DNA of 64,000 nt from JABMOV01 sp964344305 (GTDB lineage Bacteria > Fidelibacterota > Marinisomatia > Marinisomatales > JABMOV01): contig CAYFMT010000009.1 of NCBI GenBank assembly GCA_964344305.1, positions 1 to 64,000 on the forward strand, read 5' to 3'. Every line of letters begins with the position of its first letter. The stretch's first letter is position 1. Of this stretch, positions 54,159 to 62,682 are shown one piece after another. The notes below the pieces were generated by a model. The model was not told the DNA's origin and made no database searches. It saw nothing but the letters and a program-made list of their open reading frames with translations. The position numbers and the translations under genes were made by a program.

Positions 54159-56165
54159 ATGGGTCGATTGCATGGCTTCACAAAGCGAGAATTGACACAG
54201 GTGTACACATCCATGGCAACGGCACGTTATCTGGATGAAAAAATGCTTATCATGCTTCGACAGGGAAAAAGCTTTTTCCACATTGGTTCATCAGGGCATG
54301 AAGCTGCGCAGCTGGCAGCAGCCAACACATTCCGTCCGGGGGAAGACTACTTCTATCCGTATTACAGGGATGCAGCATTTTGTCTCGGTATAGGAATGAC
54401 GGCGAGAGAACAACTGCTGTCTTTCTTGGCACGAAAGGATGATCCCAATTCCGGGGGACGACAGATGCCCCAGCATTACGGGCACAGGGAATTGAATATT
54501 GTCAGTCAATCCAGTTCCACAGGGACGCAGTATTTACAGGCTGTGGGCACTGCCATGAAATGCAAGTGGGATGAAACAAAGGATGTGGTCTATGTATCCA
54601 GCGGAGAAGGTACCACAAGCCAGGGGGATTTTCATGAAGCGCTGAACTGGTCCAGTAGAGAAAAACTTCCTGTCATTTTTCATGTACAAAACAATGAGTA
54701 TGCTATTTCTGTGCATATTTCTGAGCAGACATCCGGTAAATCGGTCTATACCATGGTTGGTGGTTACACAAACCTGGCACGCTTCGATGTAGATGGAACC
54801 GATTTTTTTGAAACCCAGATGGCTTTCAAGAAAGCAGTGGACAGGGCACGTAAAGGAAAGGGTCCTTCCGTCATCGTGAGCCATGTTGTAAGGTTATTAC
54901 CCCATTCCTCATCCGATGATCAACGGAAATACCGCGAACACGAAGAGTTGGAAGAAAACCAGGAAAGGGATCCCATCACCCGTTTCGAGTCCGCCTGCAT
55001 TGAGGGTGGCGTTTTCACTGAAAAAGAACTGGAAAAATTGAGCAGGGATTGCAAACAATCCGTGGATAATGATGCGGATTGGGCCGACGAGCAGGATCAT
55101 CCTGAGCCGGACACTGCTCTGGATTTTATCCTGGGAGAAAACCCCATTACGGAAGAAACAGCCACGAACCCAATCTCTGATAAAATTGTCCTTGTGGATG
55201 CCATTAACCATGCCCTGTCAGAAGAGCTGGAGCGAAATGAAAAAATGGTGATCTATGGTCAGGATGTTGGGGATCCCAAGGGTGGTGTGTTTACCGCAAC
55301 ACGAGGCTTATCCACAAAATATGGACCAAACCGTGTGTTCAATTCACCCCTGGCGGAGTCATCCATAATCGGTACATCAGTTGGACTGTCATTAGCAGGA
55401 TACAAACCAGTTGTGGAAATCCAGTTCGGGGATTATATCTGGACATCCATGATGCAGATCAGGAATGAACTGGTCACCATGCGGTATCGATCCAACAATC
55501 ATTGGAAATCACCGGCAGTGGTCCGTGTACCTGTGGGGGGCTACATCCATGGTGCCCTGTGTCACAGCCAGTCCATTGATGGGTATTTCATGCATCTTCC
55601 GGGAGTCTACATAGCTTATCCTTCCAATGCTGCTGATGCAAAAGGACTTTTGAAAGCCGCATGTCGCATGGATGATCCGGTACTCTTTTTAGAGCATAAG
55701 GGTTTATATCGGCAGGGATATGCTGCCACGCCTGAACCTGATGAGAATTATGTGCTCCCCTTTGGAAAGGCAAAGGTCATTCGTGAAGGCGATGCCCTTA
55801 CAATTATAACCTGGGGCGCCATGGTGCAAAAAACACTGGAATCCATATCCCGGCTGGATGTGGATGAGGGTGATGTCGAAGTCATTGATATACGAACACT
55901 CTTTCCATTGGACATGGGGACCATCAAGGCATCCTTGAGTAAAACAGGAAAAGCACTGATCGTATATGAGGACAATCTTACAAGCGGACCTGGAGCAGAA
56001 ATTTCAGCGCGCATTACAGAGGATTGCTTTGAAATGCTGGATGGGCCCGTAAAACGAGTTGGTGCAAAGGATTGTCCCATAGCATACAACTGGTATTTAG
56101 AGGAGCGTATTCTCCCTCAGGTTTCTGAGATTAAACAAGCCATTTTAGATTTATTGGAGTATTAG
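54159..56165 (+). CDS. 2-oxoacid dehydrogenase E1, alpha-beta fusion
   Basis: 668 residues. The alpha part (1-330) has FFHIGSSGHEAAQLAAANT, GEGTTSQGDFHEALNWSS with the thiamine-diphosphate G-D-G-like motif, and NNEYAIS. The beta part (345-668) has YGQDVGDPKGGVF, NSPLAESSIIGTSVG, RVPVGGYIHGA and IDIRTLFPLD. The fused form is like branched-chain or related 2-oxoacid dehydrogenases of the FCB group; pyruvate cannot be excluded. AAAGGAG just before the ATG is a strong ribosome-binding site. The start abuts the lipB stop. Confidence 0.93.
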   Translation: MGRLHGFTKRELTQVYTSMATARYLDEKMLIMLRQGKSFFHIGSSGHEAAQLAAANTFRPGEDYFYPYYRDAAFCLGIGMTAREQLLSFLARKDDPNSGGRQMPQHYGHRELNIVSQSSSTGTQYLQAVGTAMKCKWDETKDVVYVSSGEGTTSQGDFHEALNWSSREKLPVIFHVQNNEYAISVHISEQTSGKSVYTMVGGYTNLARFDVDGTDFFETQMAFKKAVDRARKGKGPSVIVSHVVRLLPHSSSDDQRKYREHEELEENQERDPITRFESACIEGGVFTEKELEKLSRDCKQSVDNDADWADEQDHPEPDTALDFILGENPITEETATNPISDKIVLVDAINHALSEELERNEKMVIYGQDVGDPKGGVFTATRGLSTKYGPNRVFNSPLAESSIIGTSVGLSLAGYKPVVEIQFGDYIWTSMMQIRNELVTMRYRSNNHWKSPAVVRVPVGGYIHGALCHSQSIDGYFMHLPGVYIAYPSNAADAKGLLKAACRMDDPVLFLEHKGLYRQGYAATPEPDENYVLPFGKAKVIREGDALTIITWGAMVQKTLESISRLDVDEGDVEVIDIRTLFPLDMGTIKASLSKTGKALIVYEDNLTSGPGAEISARITEDCFEMLDGPVKRVGAKDCPIAYNWYLEERILPQVSEIKQAILDLLEY

Positions 56166-56168
56166 ACG

Positions 56169-57434
56169 ATGAAAGTGGATGTGGTCATGCCAAAGATGGG
56201 TGAATCCATCACCGAAGGTACCATTTTAGAGTGGCGTAAGAATGTAGGTGATTCTGTTCAAAGAGATGAAATCCTGCTTGAAATCGGTACCGATAAGGTG
56301 GATTCTGAAATTCCTTCACCGCATGAAGGTATTCTGGTTGAAATCCTTGCGCAACCCAATGATGTTATTGAGGTAGGTATTCCTATTGCAAGAATTGAAA
56401 CGGAAGCAAGCCAGGTTGAGCCGGTACAGATACAGGAGGAAGAAACACCCATCGAAGCAAAACCGGAACCAGTGAAGGAAAAACCAACTCCAAAACCTGA
56501 AAAATCAGAGTCGACCACCAAGCGTTTCTACACGCCTGTGGTGATGAAGATGGCACAGGAAGCAGGAATAGCCATGTCGGTACTGGAAACCATTCCCGGT
56601 TCCGGCCGGAATGGTCGCGTAACGAAAAAAGATATTCAGTCCTATCTGGATAGCGGGCCGAAACCATCTGTTCCTGATGCGGTACCAGTACAAACGGAAA
56701 CGACAGTGACTCCTCCATCCATTCCTGCACAGGGTACACGGGTGGAAATGGACCACATGAGAAAGCTTATTGCAGATCATATGCGCACGAGTCTGGATAC
56801 ATCTGCCCATGTTTATGTGGTGACAGAAGTAGATATGACTCCCATCGTGGATTTTGTCAATCGACAAGGATCAACATTTAAAGCGCGAGAGGGATTCAGC
56901 CTGACATATACACCGTTTATAATCGATGCCCTTGTAAAAGCATTGAATCAATTCCCAGAAGTGAATGCCTCATTAGACGGACATGAGATTGTGTATCATC
57001 GGCATATAAATATGGGATTGGCAGTGGCTGTAGAAAAAGGTCTCATGGTACCTGCCATTTTCCGATGTGAAGAATTAAACTTCCTCGGCTTATGCAGAAA
57101 AGTGTATGATTTGGCAAAACGAACCCGTGATAAACAAATCAATCCCGATGAATTGCAGGGCTCCACATTCACCATCACCAATTTTGGTGTGTTTAATGTG
57201 ACCATGGGGATGCCCATCATCAATCAGCCTAACGTGGCTATTCTGGGCGTGGGGACCATAAAAAAACGACCCGTTGTGATTGAAACTCCAGAGGGAGATA
57301 GTATTGGAATCCGATCCATCATGTATTTGTCACTGGGAATGGATCACCGACTAATAGATGGTGCGGGAGGAAGCCGGTTTATCGATGCAGTAAAAAGCAA
57401 TCTTGAACATATGCCATTGGAAGGACTTATCTGA
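56169..57434 (+). CDS. 2-oxoacid dehydrogenase E2, dihydrolipoamide acyltransferase
   Basis: 421 residues: a lipoyl domain (1-80) with the modified Lys in IGTDKVDSEIPSP near 43, a Pro/Glu/Lys-rich linker, an E3-binding domain (TPVVMKMAQEAGI...GRNGRVTKKDI, about 120-160), and a catalytic domain (about 190-421) with the H-x3-DG motif in GMDHRLIDGAGG near 393. It carries acyl groups between E1 and CoA. It lies 3 bases after E1. Confidence 0.95.
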   Translation: MKVDVVMPKMGESITEGTILEWRKNVGDSVQRDEILLEIGTDKVDSEIPSPHEGILVEILAQPNDVIEVGIPIARIETEASQVEPVQIQEEETPIEAKPEPVKEKPTPKPEKSESTTKRFYTPVVMKMAQEAGIAMSVLETIPGSGRNGRVTKKDIQSYLDSGPKPSVPDAVPVQTETTVTPPSIPAQGTRVEMDHMRKLIADHMRTSLDTSAHVYVVTEVDMTPIVDFVNRQGSTFKAREGFSLTYTPFIIDALVKALNQFPEVNASLDGHEIVYHRHINMGLAVAVEKGLMVPAIFRCEELNFLGLCRKVYDLAKRTRDKQINPDELQGSTFTITNFGVFNVTMGMPIINQPNVAILGVGTIKKRPVVIETPEGDSIGIRSIMYLSLGMDHRLIDGAGGSRFIDAVKSNLEHMPLEGLI

Positions 57435-58255
57435 TGGCGATTGACCATGTCCTGAAACTTTATTCACAGACGATTCGGTCTCCATATCTCCATTATGGAT
57501 TCTGGGATAATCCATCGGATATTGTCCTCTCAGAAATTACATTGAATGATATTCGAGATGCTCAACAGCGATATATCGAACATCTTTCGGGTTTCATACC
57601 TGAAGGTGTAAACACCATTCTGGATGTGGGGTGTGGGATAGGTGGGAATACGGCCTACCTCATGGGGAAAGGATATTCTGTTGAAGCACTGTCTCCAGAC
57701 TCTTACCAGGAGGATGTTATTCGAGAGAAATTCCAGAACCTCGTTTCATTCCATAAGACGACATTTGAAGATTTCCAAACAGACACAACCTACGATTTGA
57801 TTCTGGAAAGCGAAAGCGCCTGTTACATCAAGATCAGAAAAGGATTTAAAAAAGCCAGGGAAGTATTGAAACCTGGTGGCTACCTGCTTGCATCGGATTA
57901 TTTTGTTTTTAATGATCAGGGTGAAAGTCCTCACTTAAAAGCATCTCATCCCATGGAGAAATACCTGAGGATTGCACGAGAAGAAGGGTTCACTCTTGAA
58001 AGAGAATTTGACCAGACTCTTCATACAGTTCCAACATTGGATGCAGCACACTATTTCGTCCAGCGATTTGCGAAGCCCACCATTGATTATACTATCAACT
58101 CAATCGATAGAAAAAAACCGATTCTACTTAAAATTCTGAGATTCTTTTTTAATCGATATGGAAAGAAAAAACTGGATCAATTGGACCTTATTCGGAGTGA
58201 TGAATTCAAAAAATATAGACGCTATATGATCTATCTATTTAAGAAGGAATCATGA
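57434..58255 (+). CDS. Class I SAM-dependent methyltransferase
   Basis: 273 residues. ILDVGCGIGGNTAYLM near residues 65-80 is SAM motif I, ALSPDSYQ the acidic loop region, and LILESESACYIK and LKPGGYLLASDYF the later motifs. The N-terminal YLHYGFWDNPSDIVL resembles small-molecule or sterol/tocopherol-type methyltransferases. The ATG overlaps the E2 stop (TGATG) and its stop overlaps lipA, so it is co-translated with the lipoate genes; what it methylates is unknown. Confidence 0.88.
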   Translation: MAIDHVLKLYSQTIRSPYLHYGFWDNPSDIVLSEITLNDIRDAQQRYIEHLSGFIPEGVNTILDVGCGIGGNTAYLMGKGYSVEALSPDSYQEDVIREKFQNLVSFHKTTFEDFQTDTTYDLILESESACYIKIRKGFKKAREVLKPGGYLLASDYFVFNDQGESPHLKASHPMEKYLRIAREEGFTLEREFDQTLHTVPTLDAAHYFVQRFAKPTIDYTINSIDRKKPILLKILRFFFNRYGKKKLDQLDLIRSDEFKKYRRYMIYLFKKES

Positions 58256-59109
58256 GCATCCCTGCACACAAACCAAAGATTCGAATTCACCGTGGTCCTG
58301 ATTACCAGTTTGTTCAGGATATTGTCAGCGATAACAATCTTAACACAGTGTGTGAGGAGGCACGTTGCCCCAACATCTATGAGTGCTGGAATCGGCGTAC
58401 TGCAACGATCATGATCCTTGGTGATACCTGCACAAGGGCCTGTGGATTTTGCTCTGTAAAAACCGGAAAACCGGGAGCGATTGATTCAATGGAGCCTGTC
58501 CGAACTGCCATGGCCGTGAAAAAAATGAATCTTCGTCATGTGGTGATAACTTCCGTTGATAGAGATGACATAAAGAATGACTATGGATCAGCCATCTGGG
58601 CTGAAACTATTCGACAGGTTCATCACCATGCCCCTGACTGCACGGTGGAAGTTCTGACACCTGATTTCAAAGGGTACAAACCAGCATTGGATAATGTATT
58701 CAATGCAAAACCAGATATTTTCAGTCACAATATTGAAACTATTGAACGCATCAGCAAAGCCGTTCGATCTCAAGCGGACTGGGGTCGCAGTCTGGATGTA
58801 TTGCGTTATTCCAGAGATCAAAACCAGCGAACTAAAACCGGTATGATGGTTGGATTGGGAGAAACAAATGAAGAAATCCTTCAGACCATGAAGCAGGTAG
58901 CAGATTTGGGTGTTAAAATTTTTACTATAGGTCAATACCTGCAACCAACAAACTGGAATCTACCGGTTAAGCGTTATGTGTCTGATGAGGAGTTTATCAT
59001 GTACCGGGAAGAAGGGGTAAAAATGGGATTTACTGTTGTGGAATCCGGTGCCCTGGTACGAAGTTCATATCATGCAGATGAGCAGGCTCGTTTGGCAATG
59101 GAATCCTAA
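58252..59109 (+). CDS. lipA: Lipoyl synthase (LipA)
   Basis: 285 residues. The auxiliary cluster ligands C-x4-C-x5-C are Cys34, 39 and 45, the radical SAM C-x3-C-x2-C are Cys60, 64 and 67, and the C-terminal RSSYHA provides the Ser ligand. It inserts two sulfurs into the octanoyl chain made by LipB. The ATG overlaps the methyltransferase stop by four bases. Confidence 0.97.
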   Translation: MSIPAHKPKIRIHRGPDYQFVQDIVSDNNLNTVCEEARCPNIYECWNRRTATIMILGDTCTRACGFCSVKTGKPGAIDSMEPVRTAMAVKKMNLRHVVITSVDRDDIKNDYGSAIWAETIRQVHHHAPDCTVEVLTPDFKGYKPALDNVFNAKPDIFSHNIETIERISKAVRSQADWGRSLDVLRYSRDQNQRTKTGMMVGLGETNEEILQTMKQVADLGVKIFTIGQYLQPTNWNLPVKRYVSDEEFIMYREEGVKMGFTVVESGALVRSSYHADEQARLAMES

Positions 59110-59124
59110 AGAACAAAGGTAATT

Positions 59125-59442
59125 ATGGAAAAATATAAAACAACGATTTATGTCATTATTGTCTTCTGCGGAATATTAACGGCAGCCCTGTCACTCATGG
59201 AGCAGGGTGGAGATGATTTGAATATTGTAGTGAGGGATGGTCACACATTTGTGGACGGTGTTATGGCTCCACACCTATCTGATTTGCCATTTCACGGGGC
59301 ATATATAGATGATGGTACCTGTTTATCCTGCCATGCAAATGGAAAGGAAATTGACCTCATGGGTACCGCTTATGTCGCTCAGAAAATGGCACATGAAAAG
59401 AGGGATAATTGCGACCGGTGTCATCACCCAGCAAATCATTAG
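59125..59442 (+). CDS. Small membrane-anchored diheme cytochrome c-like protein
   Basis: 105 residues. An N-terminal membrane segment (about 7-25) acts as signal anchor. Two heme c-binding motifs follow: CLSCH at 66-70 and CDRCH at 96-100, with further His residues that can act as axial ligands. The Cys/His arrangement suggests a periplasmic electron carrier similar to the NapC/NrfH-associated small cytochromes, but no partner oxidoreductase is adjacent. Fifteen bases separate it from lipA. Confidence 0.85.
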   Translation: MEKYKTTIYVIIVFCGILTAALSLMEQGGDDLNIVVRDGHTFVDGVMAPHLSDLPFHGAYIDDGTCLSCHANGKEIDLMGTAYVAQKMAHEKRDNCDRCHHPANH

Positions 59443-59514
59443 ACTGTCATATCAGCATACAAAATTGCATGGCATGTTCTTTGTTAACTGGTGTCATGTA
59501 AAAAAGGAAAAATT

Positions 59515-61914
59515 ATGAGTGAGAGCGAAAGTCGGAAAACAGTAGACACTGAAATTTATCCCGTCATGCCTTTAAGGAATACGGTGTTGTTCCCGCAACA
59601 GGTAATTCCAATTTACATTGGTAGAGAAAAATCATTAAAGCTTATCAATGATCTGGATCCGGATCATAAATACATCGTGGTTGTGGCCCAGGAAGATGGC
59701 ACTATTGAAGACCCTAAGCCTGAAGATTTATACTCCTATGGCACACTGGCTGTCGTGTTAAAAGTGTTTGATATGCCTGATAATAGCAAGTCCGCTATTG
59801 TCCAGGGTGTTGAAAGAATTAAGGTACTAACCTACACTTCGAATAAACCATATTATAGAGCTGCCATCAAGCGGGTACACGATATTGAGCCAGATGATGA
59901 CCTCCAGCTTGATGCTCTGGTGAAAAACCTAAAAAACACCTTTAAGGATCTTATAGAAGTTGCCCCGAACCTGTCTGAAGAACAGTCAGGGATGCTCTCC
60001 AACATACAAAAACCATCCAGAATGGCAGACAGAGCAATTTCTCTCCTGACAGTGAGTAATGCAGAAAAGCAGGGAATATTGGAAGAGTTGAATGTGAAGG
60101 GTCGGGTAGAGAAATCTATTTCAATTCTAACCAAAGAGATCCAGCGAATAAAACTGGGAGAGGAGATCCAGACGGAAGTCCAGGATGAAATCGCCAAATC
60201 CCAGCGTGAATACTACCTTCGTGAACAGATGAAGGCCATTAAGAAAGAACTTGGTGAAGATGAATCATCTGTAGAATTAAAGGAACTGGAAGAACGGATT
60301 GTCAATGCCGGGATGACAGAAGAAGCGGAAGGCGTGGCAAGGAAAGAGCTGGATAGACTATTACGTATACCAACTCAGTCGCCTGAATACACCGTGGCCC
60401 GTACGTACATTGAATGGCTCGCTGATCTACCATGGAGCACATCGTCTGAAGATCGTGTGGATGTAAAAAAAGCCAAAGACATCCTGGATGAAGATCATTA
60501 TGGACTGGAGAAAGTAAAAGAACGAATTTTAGAGTACCTTGCTGTAAGGGATTTAAAACAGAAAAAAGATCCGTCTGGAAAGGTGAAGGGCCCCATTCTT
60601 TGTTTTGCAGGACCTCCCGGCGTGGGCAAAACATCCCTGGGGCGCTCAATTGCACGGTCCATGGGACGTGAATTCATTCGTCTTAGCCTAGGCGGAGTAA
60701 GGGATGAAGCGGAAATACGTGGGCACCGTAGAACCTACATTGGTGCATTACCAGGAAGAATCCTTCAATCGCTCAAGAAAGCAGGTACCAACAACCCGGT
60801 ATTCATGCTGGATGAAATAGATAAACTTGGTGCTGATTTTCGTGGTGATCCATCCAGCGCACTCCTGGAGGTTTTGGATCCAGAGCAGAATGATACCTTC
60901 AGTGATCATTATCTGGAAGTGGATTTCGATTTAAGCAAAGTCATGTTTATCGCCACAGCGAATTACCAGGATCCGATCCCGCCGGCATTAAAGGATAGAA
61001 TGGAAATCCTTGAATTCTCAGGTTATATCGAGGATGAGAAAATCAACATTGCCAAGCGTCACCTGATTCCAAAACAGATAGATGAGAACGGATTGGATGG
61101 TAAAGATGTGACGTTTGATGCAACGGCTATCAAGGAATTGATTCGCTCCTACACGCGTGAGGCTGGTGTGAGGAATCTTGAACGTGAGATTGCCAATACA
61201 CTCAGAAAAGTTGCCCGTGACAAAGTAGAGAATGAAAAGAAAAAATTCCGTCTGTCAAAGAAAAGGGTTAATGAATACCTTGGGGCTCCTCGGTTCTATT
61301 CTGAGATTGCTGAGCGGGTCACAAAACCTGGTGTGGTAACGGGTCTGGCCTGGACGGCTGCAGGAGGTGATATCCTGTTTGTGGAAGCATCGAAGATGAA
61401 AGGTAAGGGGGGATTGACGCTGACAGGTCAACTGGGTGATGTCATGAAGGAATCTGCAACAGCGGCACTATCGTATGTCCGGTCTCATGTAGATATCCTT
61501 GGAATCGAAGCAGATTTCCATGAGAAAACGGATATCCATGTTCATGTTCCTGCCGGTGCCATTCCAAAGGATGGTCCATCAGCTGGTGTAAGTATGTTTA
61601 CGTCTCTGGTGTCACTGCTTACCGGTAACAATGTGCGAGAGAGTGTGGCCATGACAGGGGAGATCACGTTGCGTGGGAATGTGTTACCCATTGGTGGTGT
61701 GAAGGAAAAAGTGACAGCGGCTCATCGTTCAGGAATCAAGATTATCATCTTGCCTGATCACAATAAAAAAGACCTTGAAGAAATTCCGGATCACATAAAG
61801 AAGGATATTGAATTCCATTTCGCCAAGGAAATGATGGATGTAATAGATGTGGCCATTCCACAGGTAAAATCTGGAAAGAAAAAATCTTCTGGGTCAGGAA
61901 TCAAAGCATCGTAA
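59515..61914 (+). CDS. lon: ATP-dependent protease Lon
   Basis: 799 residues from ATG 59515, preceded by AAAAAGGAA; an in-frame GTG lies eight codons earlier. The N-terminal domain begins PVMPLRNTVLFPQQVIPIYI. The AAA+ domain has Walker A GPPGVGKTSLG near 366 and Walker B VFMLDEIDKLG. The protease domain has catalytic Ser in PKDGPSAGVSM near 688 and Lys in GGVKEKVTAAHRSG near 731. It degrades unfolded and regulatory proteins in the cytosol. Confidence 0.97.
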   Translation: MSESESRKTVDTEIYPVMPLRNTVLFPQQVIPIYIGREKSLKLINDLDPDHKYIVVVAQEDGTIEDPKPEDLYSYGTLAVVLKVFDMPDNSKSAIVQGVERIKVLTYTSNKPYYRAAIKRVHDIEPDDDLQLDALVKNLKNTFKDLIEVAPNLSEEQSGMLSNIQKPSRMADRAISLLTVSNAEKQGILEELNVKGRVEKSISILTKEIQRIKLGEEIQTEVQDEIAKSQREYYLREQMKAIKKELGEDESSVELKELEERIVNAGMTEEAEGVARKELDRLLRIPTQSPEYTVARTYIEWLADLPWSTSSEDRVDVKKAKDILDEDHYGLEKVKERILEYLAVRDLKQKKDPSGKVKGPILCFAGPPGVGKTSLGRSIARSMGREFIRLSLGGVRDEAEIRGHRRTYIGALPGRILQSLKKAGTNNPVFMLDEIDKLGADFRGDPSSALLEVLDPEQNDTFSDHYLEVDFDLSKVMFIATANYQDPIPPALKDRMEILEFSGYIEDEKINIAKRHLIPKQIDENGLDGKDVTFDATAIKELIRSYTREAGVRNLEREIANTLRKVARDKVENEKKKFRLSKKRVNEYLGAPRFYSEIAERVTKPGVVTGLAWTAAGGDILFVEASKMKGKGGLTLTGQLGDVMKESATAALSYVRSHVDILGIEADFHEKTDIHVHVPAGAIPKDGPSAGVSMFTSLVSLLTGNNVRESVAMTGEITLRGNVLPIGGVKEKVTAAHRSGIKIIILPDHNKKDLEEIPDHIKKDIEFHFAKEMMDVIDVAIPQVKSGKKKSSGSGIKAS

Positions 61915-61984
61915 CTTTCCGCCGCTTTTTTAGACAATAATAGGGCGCATAGCTTCAATCTTCGTTCCATTTTCATAGGAACTA

Positions 61985-62019
61985 CCTGCCTGCACGGAGA
62001 CCGTTTCGGCGAAGGCAGG
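61985..62019. repeat. CCTGCC...GGCAGG hairpin inserted in the decayed tRNA
   Basis: CCTGCCT (61985-61991) can pair with AGGCAGG (62013-62019), enclosing a 21-base loop with CCGTTTCGG. The right end GCGAAGGCAGGCGATTGAC is close to GCGAAGGCAGGTGATGAC at 26351-26368, so it is an interspersed element. Confidence 0.6.
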
Positions 62020-62045
62020 CGATTGACATGCAGTTGGTCAGAGCG

Positions 62046-62066
62046 TCCCGACACTACATGTCGGGA
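62046..62066. repeat. TCCCGACA hairpin element in anticodon-arm position
   Basis: Eight-bp stem TCCCGACA/TGTCGGGA with loop CTACA. It occupies exactly the place of the 17-base anticodon arm in a decayed tRNA-Val copy. Confidence 0.75.
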
Positions 62067-62096
62067 ATGTCGGCCAAGAAATAAGTTTTTTAATAA

Positions 62097-62172
<76 letters not shown>

Positions 62173-62173
<1 letters not shown>

Positions 62174-62415
62174 TGTTTCATGTATATGTATTATTAAGTA
62201 TATCAACACATCGATTGTATATTGGCCATACTAACAATCTCGAAAGGCGACTTAAGGAGCACAACCGAAACAAATCTAAGTCAACCAAAAACCAAGGGCC
62301 ATGGGAGTTAATTGGGTCAAAAAAGTTTGAAACTCGATCTGAAGCCATGAAACTTGAGAAGAAGTTGAAATCATTTAAGAACCCTGAAAGGGTTCTTTCT
62401 TATATGCAAAAGTAA
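62173..62415 (+). CDS. GIY-YIG nuclease domain protein overlapping tRNA-Val
   Basis: 80 residues. VYVL near the start and LYIGHTNNLERRLKEHN (residues about 14-30) give the GIY-YIG core with the catalytic-type Arg, and SEAMKLEKKLKSF the metal-binding Glu. This is the small UPF0213/YhbQ-like form, common in bacteria. The ATG begins at the last A of the tRNA CCA and there is no Shine-Dalgarno sequence, because the upstream bases are the tRNA acceptor and T arm. No other in-frame ATG, GTG or TTG precedes the YIG motif. It is followed after 5 bases by a decayed tRNA copy. Confidence 0.85.
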
Positions 62416-62434
62416 TTGATTTGGTGTCAGAGCG

Positions 62435-62455
62435 TCCCGACATACAATGTCGGGA
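62435..62455. repeat. TCCCGACAT hairpin element in anticodon-arm position
   Basis: Nine-bp stem TCCCGACAT/ATGTCGGGA with loop ACA, in the place of the anticodon arm of the downstream decayed tRNA copy. Confidence 0.75.
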
Positions 62456-62462
62456 ATGTCGG

Positions 62463-62484
62463 TCCCGTACACGAAGTGTCGGGA
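62463..62484. repeat. TCCCG-ACAC hairpin element in T-arm position
   Basis: TCCCG, bulged T, ACAC, loop GAA, GTGTCGGGA. The bulge is in the same place as in the solitary copy at 23953-23975. It replaces the T arm of the decayed tRNA copy. Confidence 0.75.
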
Positions 62485-62496
62485 TCTGCGCCCACC

Positions 62497-62640
62497 ATGT
62501 TTTATCGATGTCTTATTTAGCAGTTCTACACATCGCTTTTATATCGGTCATACGAATAATCTTAACGGTTGTTTGTATATTGTTTTCAGGGACCATCAGG
62601 AGTTATCTGACCACGATAGTTTCAAGAATTGTTTTTTTGC
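62497..62640 (+). pseudogene. Decayed GIY-YIG gene
   Basis: The ATG at 62497 again begins with the last A of a tRNA CCA. One frame gives M-F-Y then a stop; shifting frame gives STHRFYIGHTNNLNGCL (about 62532-62580), close to STHRLYIGHTNNLERRL of the intact protein, and then DHQELSDHDSFKN, which lines up with GPWELIGSKKFET after loss of about 45 bases. It is a frameshifted, partly deleted second copy of the upstream gene. Confidence 0.8.
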
Positions 62641-62682
62641 TTTATAAAATAAACATTCAGTATGTTCAAATGAGGTTGTACT

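Larger units (their letters stand above)
61943..62073 (+). pseudogene. Decayed, interrupted tRNA-Val copy
   Basis: GGGCGCATAGCT at 61943-61954 equals the first 12 bases of the intact tRNA-Val at 62097. After about 76 bases of other DNA, the tRNA continues as CAGTTGGTCAGAGCG (62031-62045). Where the anticodon arm should be there is TCCCGACA-CTACA-TGTCGGGA (62046-62066), then ATGTCGG (62067-62073) as in the tRNA variable/T-stem region, and then the match ends. It cannot fold into a tRNA. Confidence 0.8.
62421..62497 (+). pseudogene. Decayed tRNA-Val copy with two replaced arms
   Basis: TTGGTGTCAGAGCG (62421-62434) matches the D-loop and 3' D-stem of tRNA-Val with one extra base. A TCCCGACAT hairpin (62435-62455) replaces the anticodon arm, ATGTCGG (62456-62462) is as in the tRNA, a second TCCCG hairpin (62463-62484) replaces the T arm, and TCTGCGCCCACCA (62485-62497) is the exact tRNA 3' end. 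The 5' acceptor strand is missing. Confidence 0.8.
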
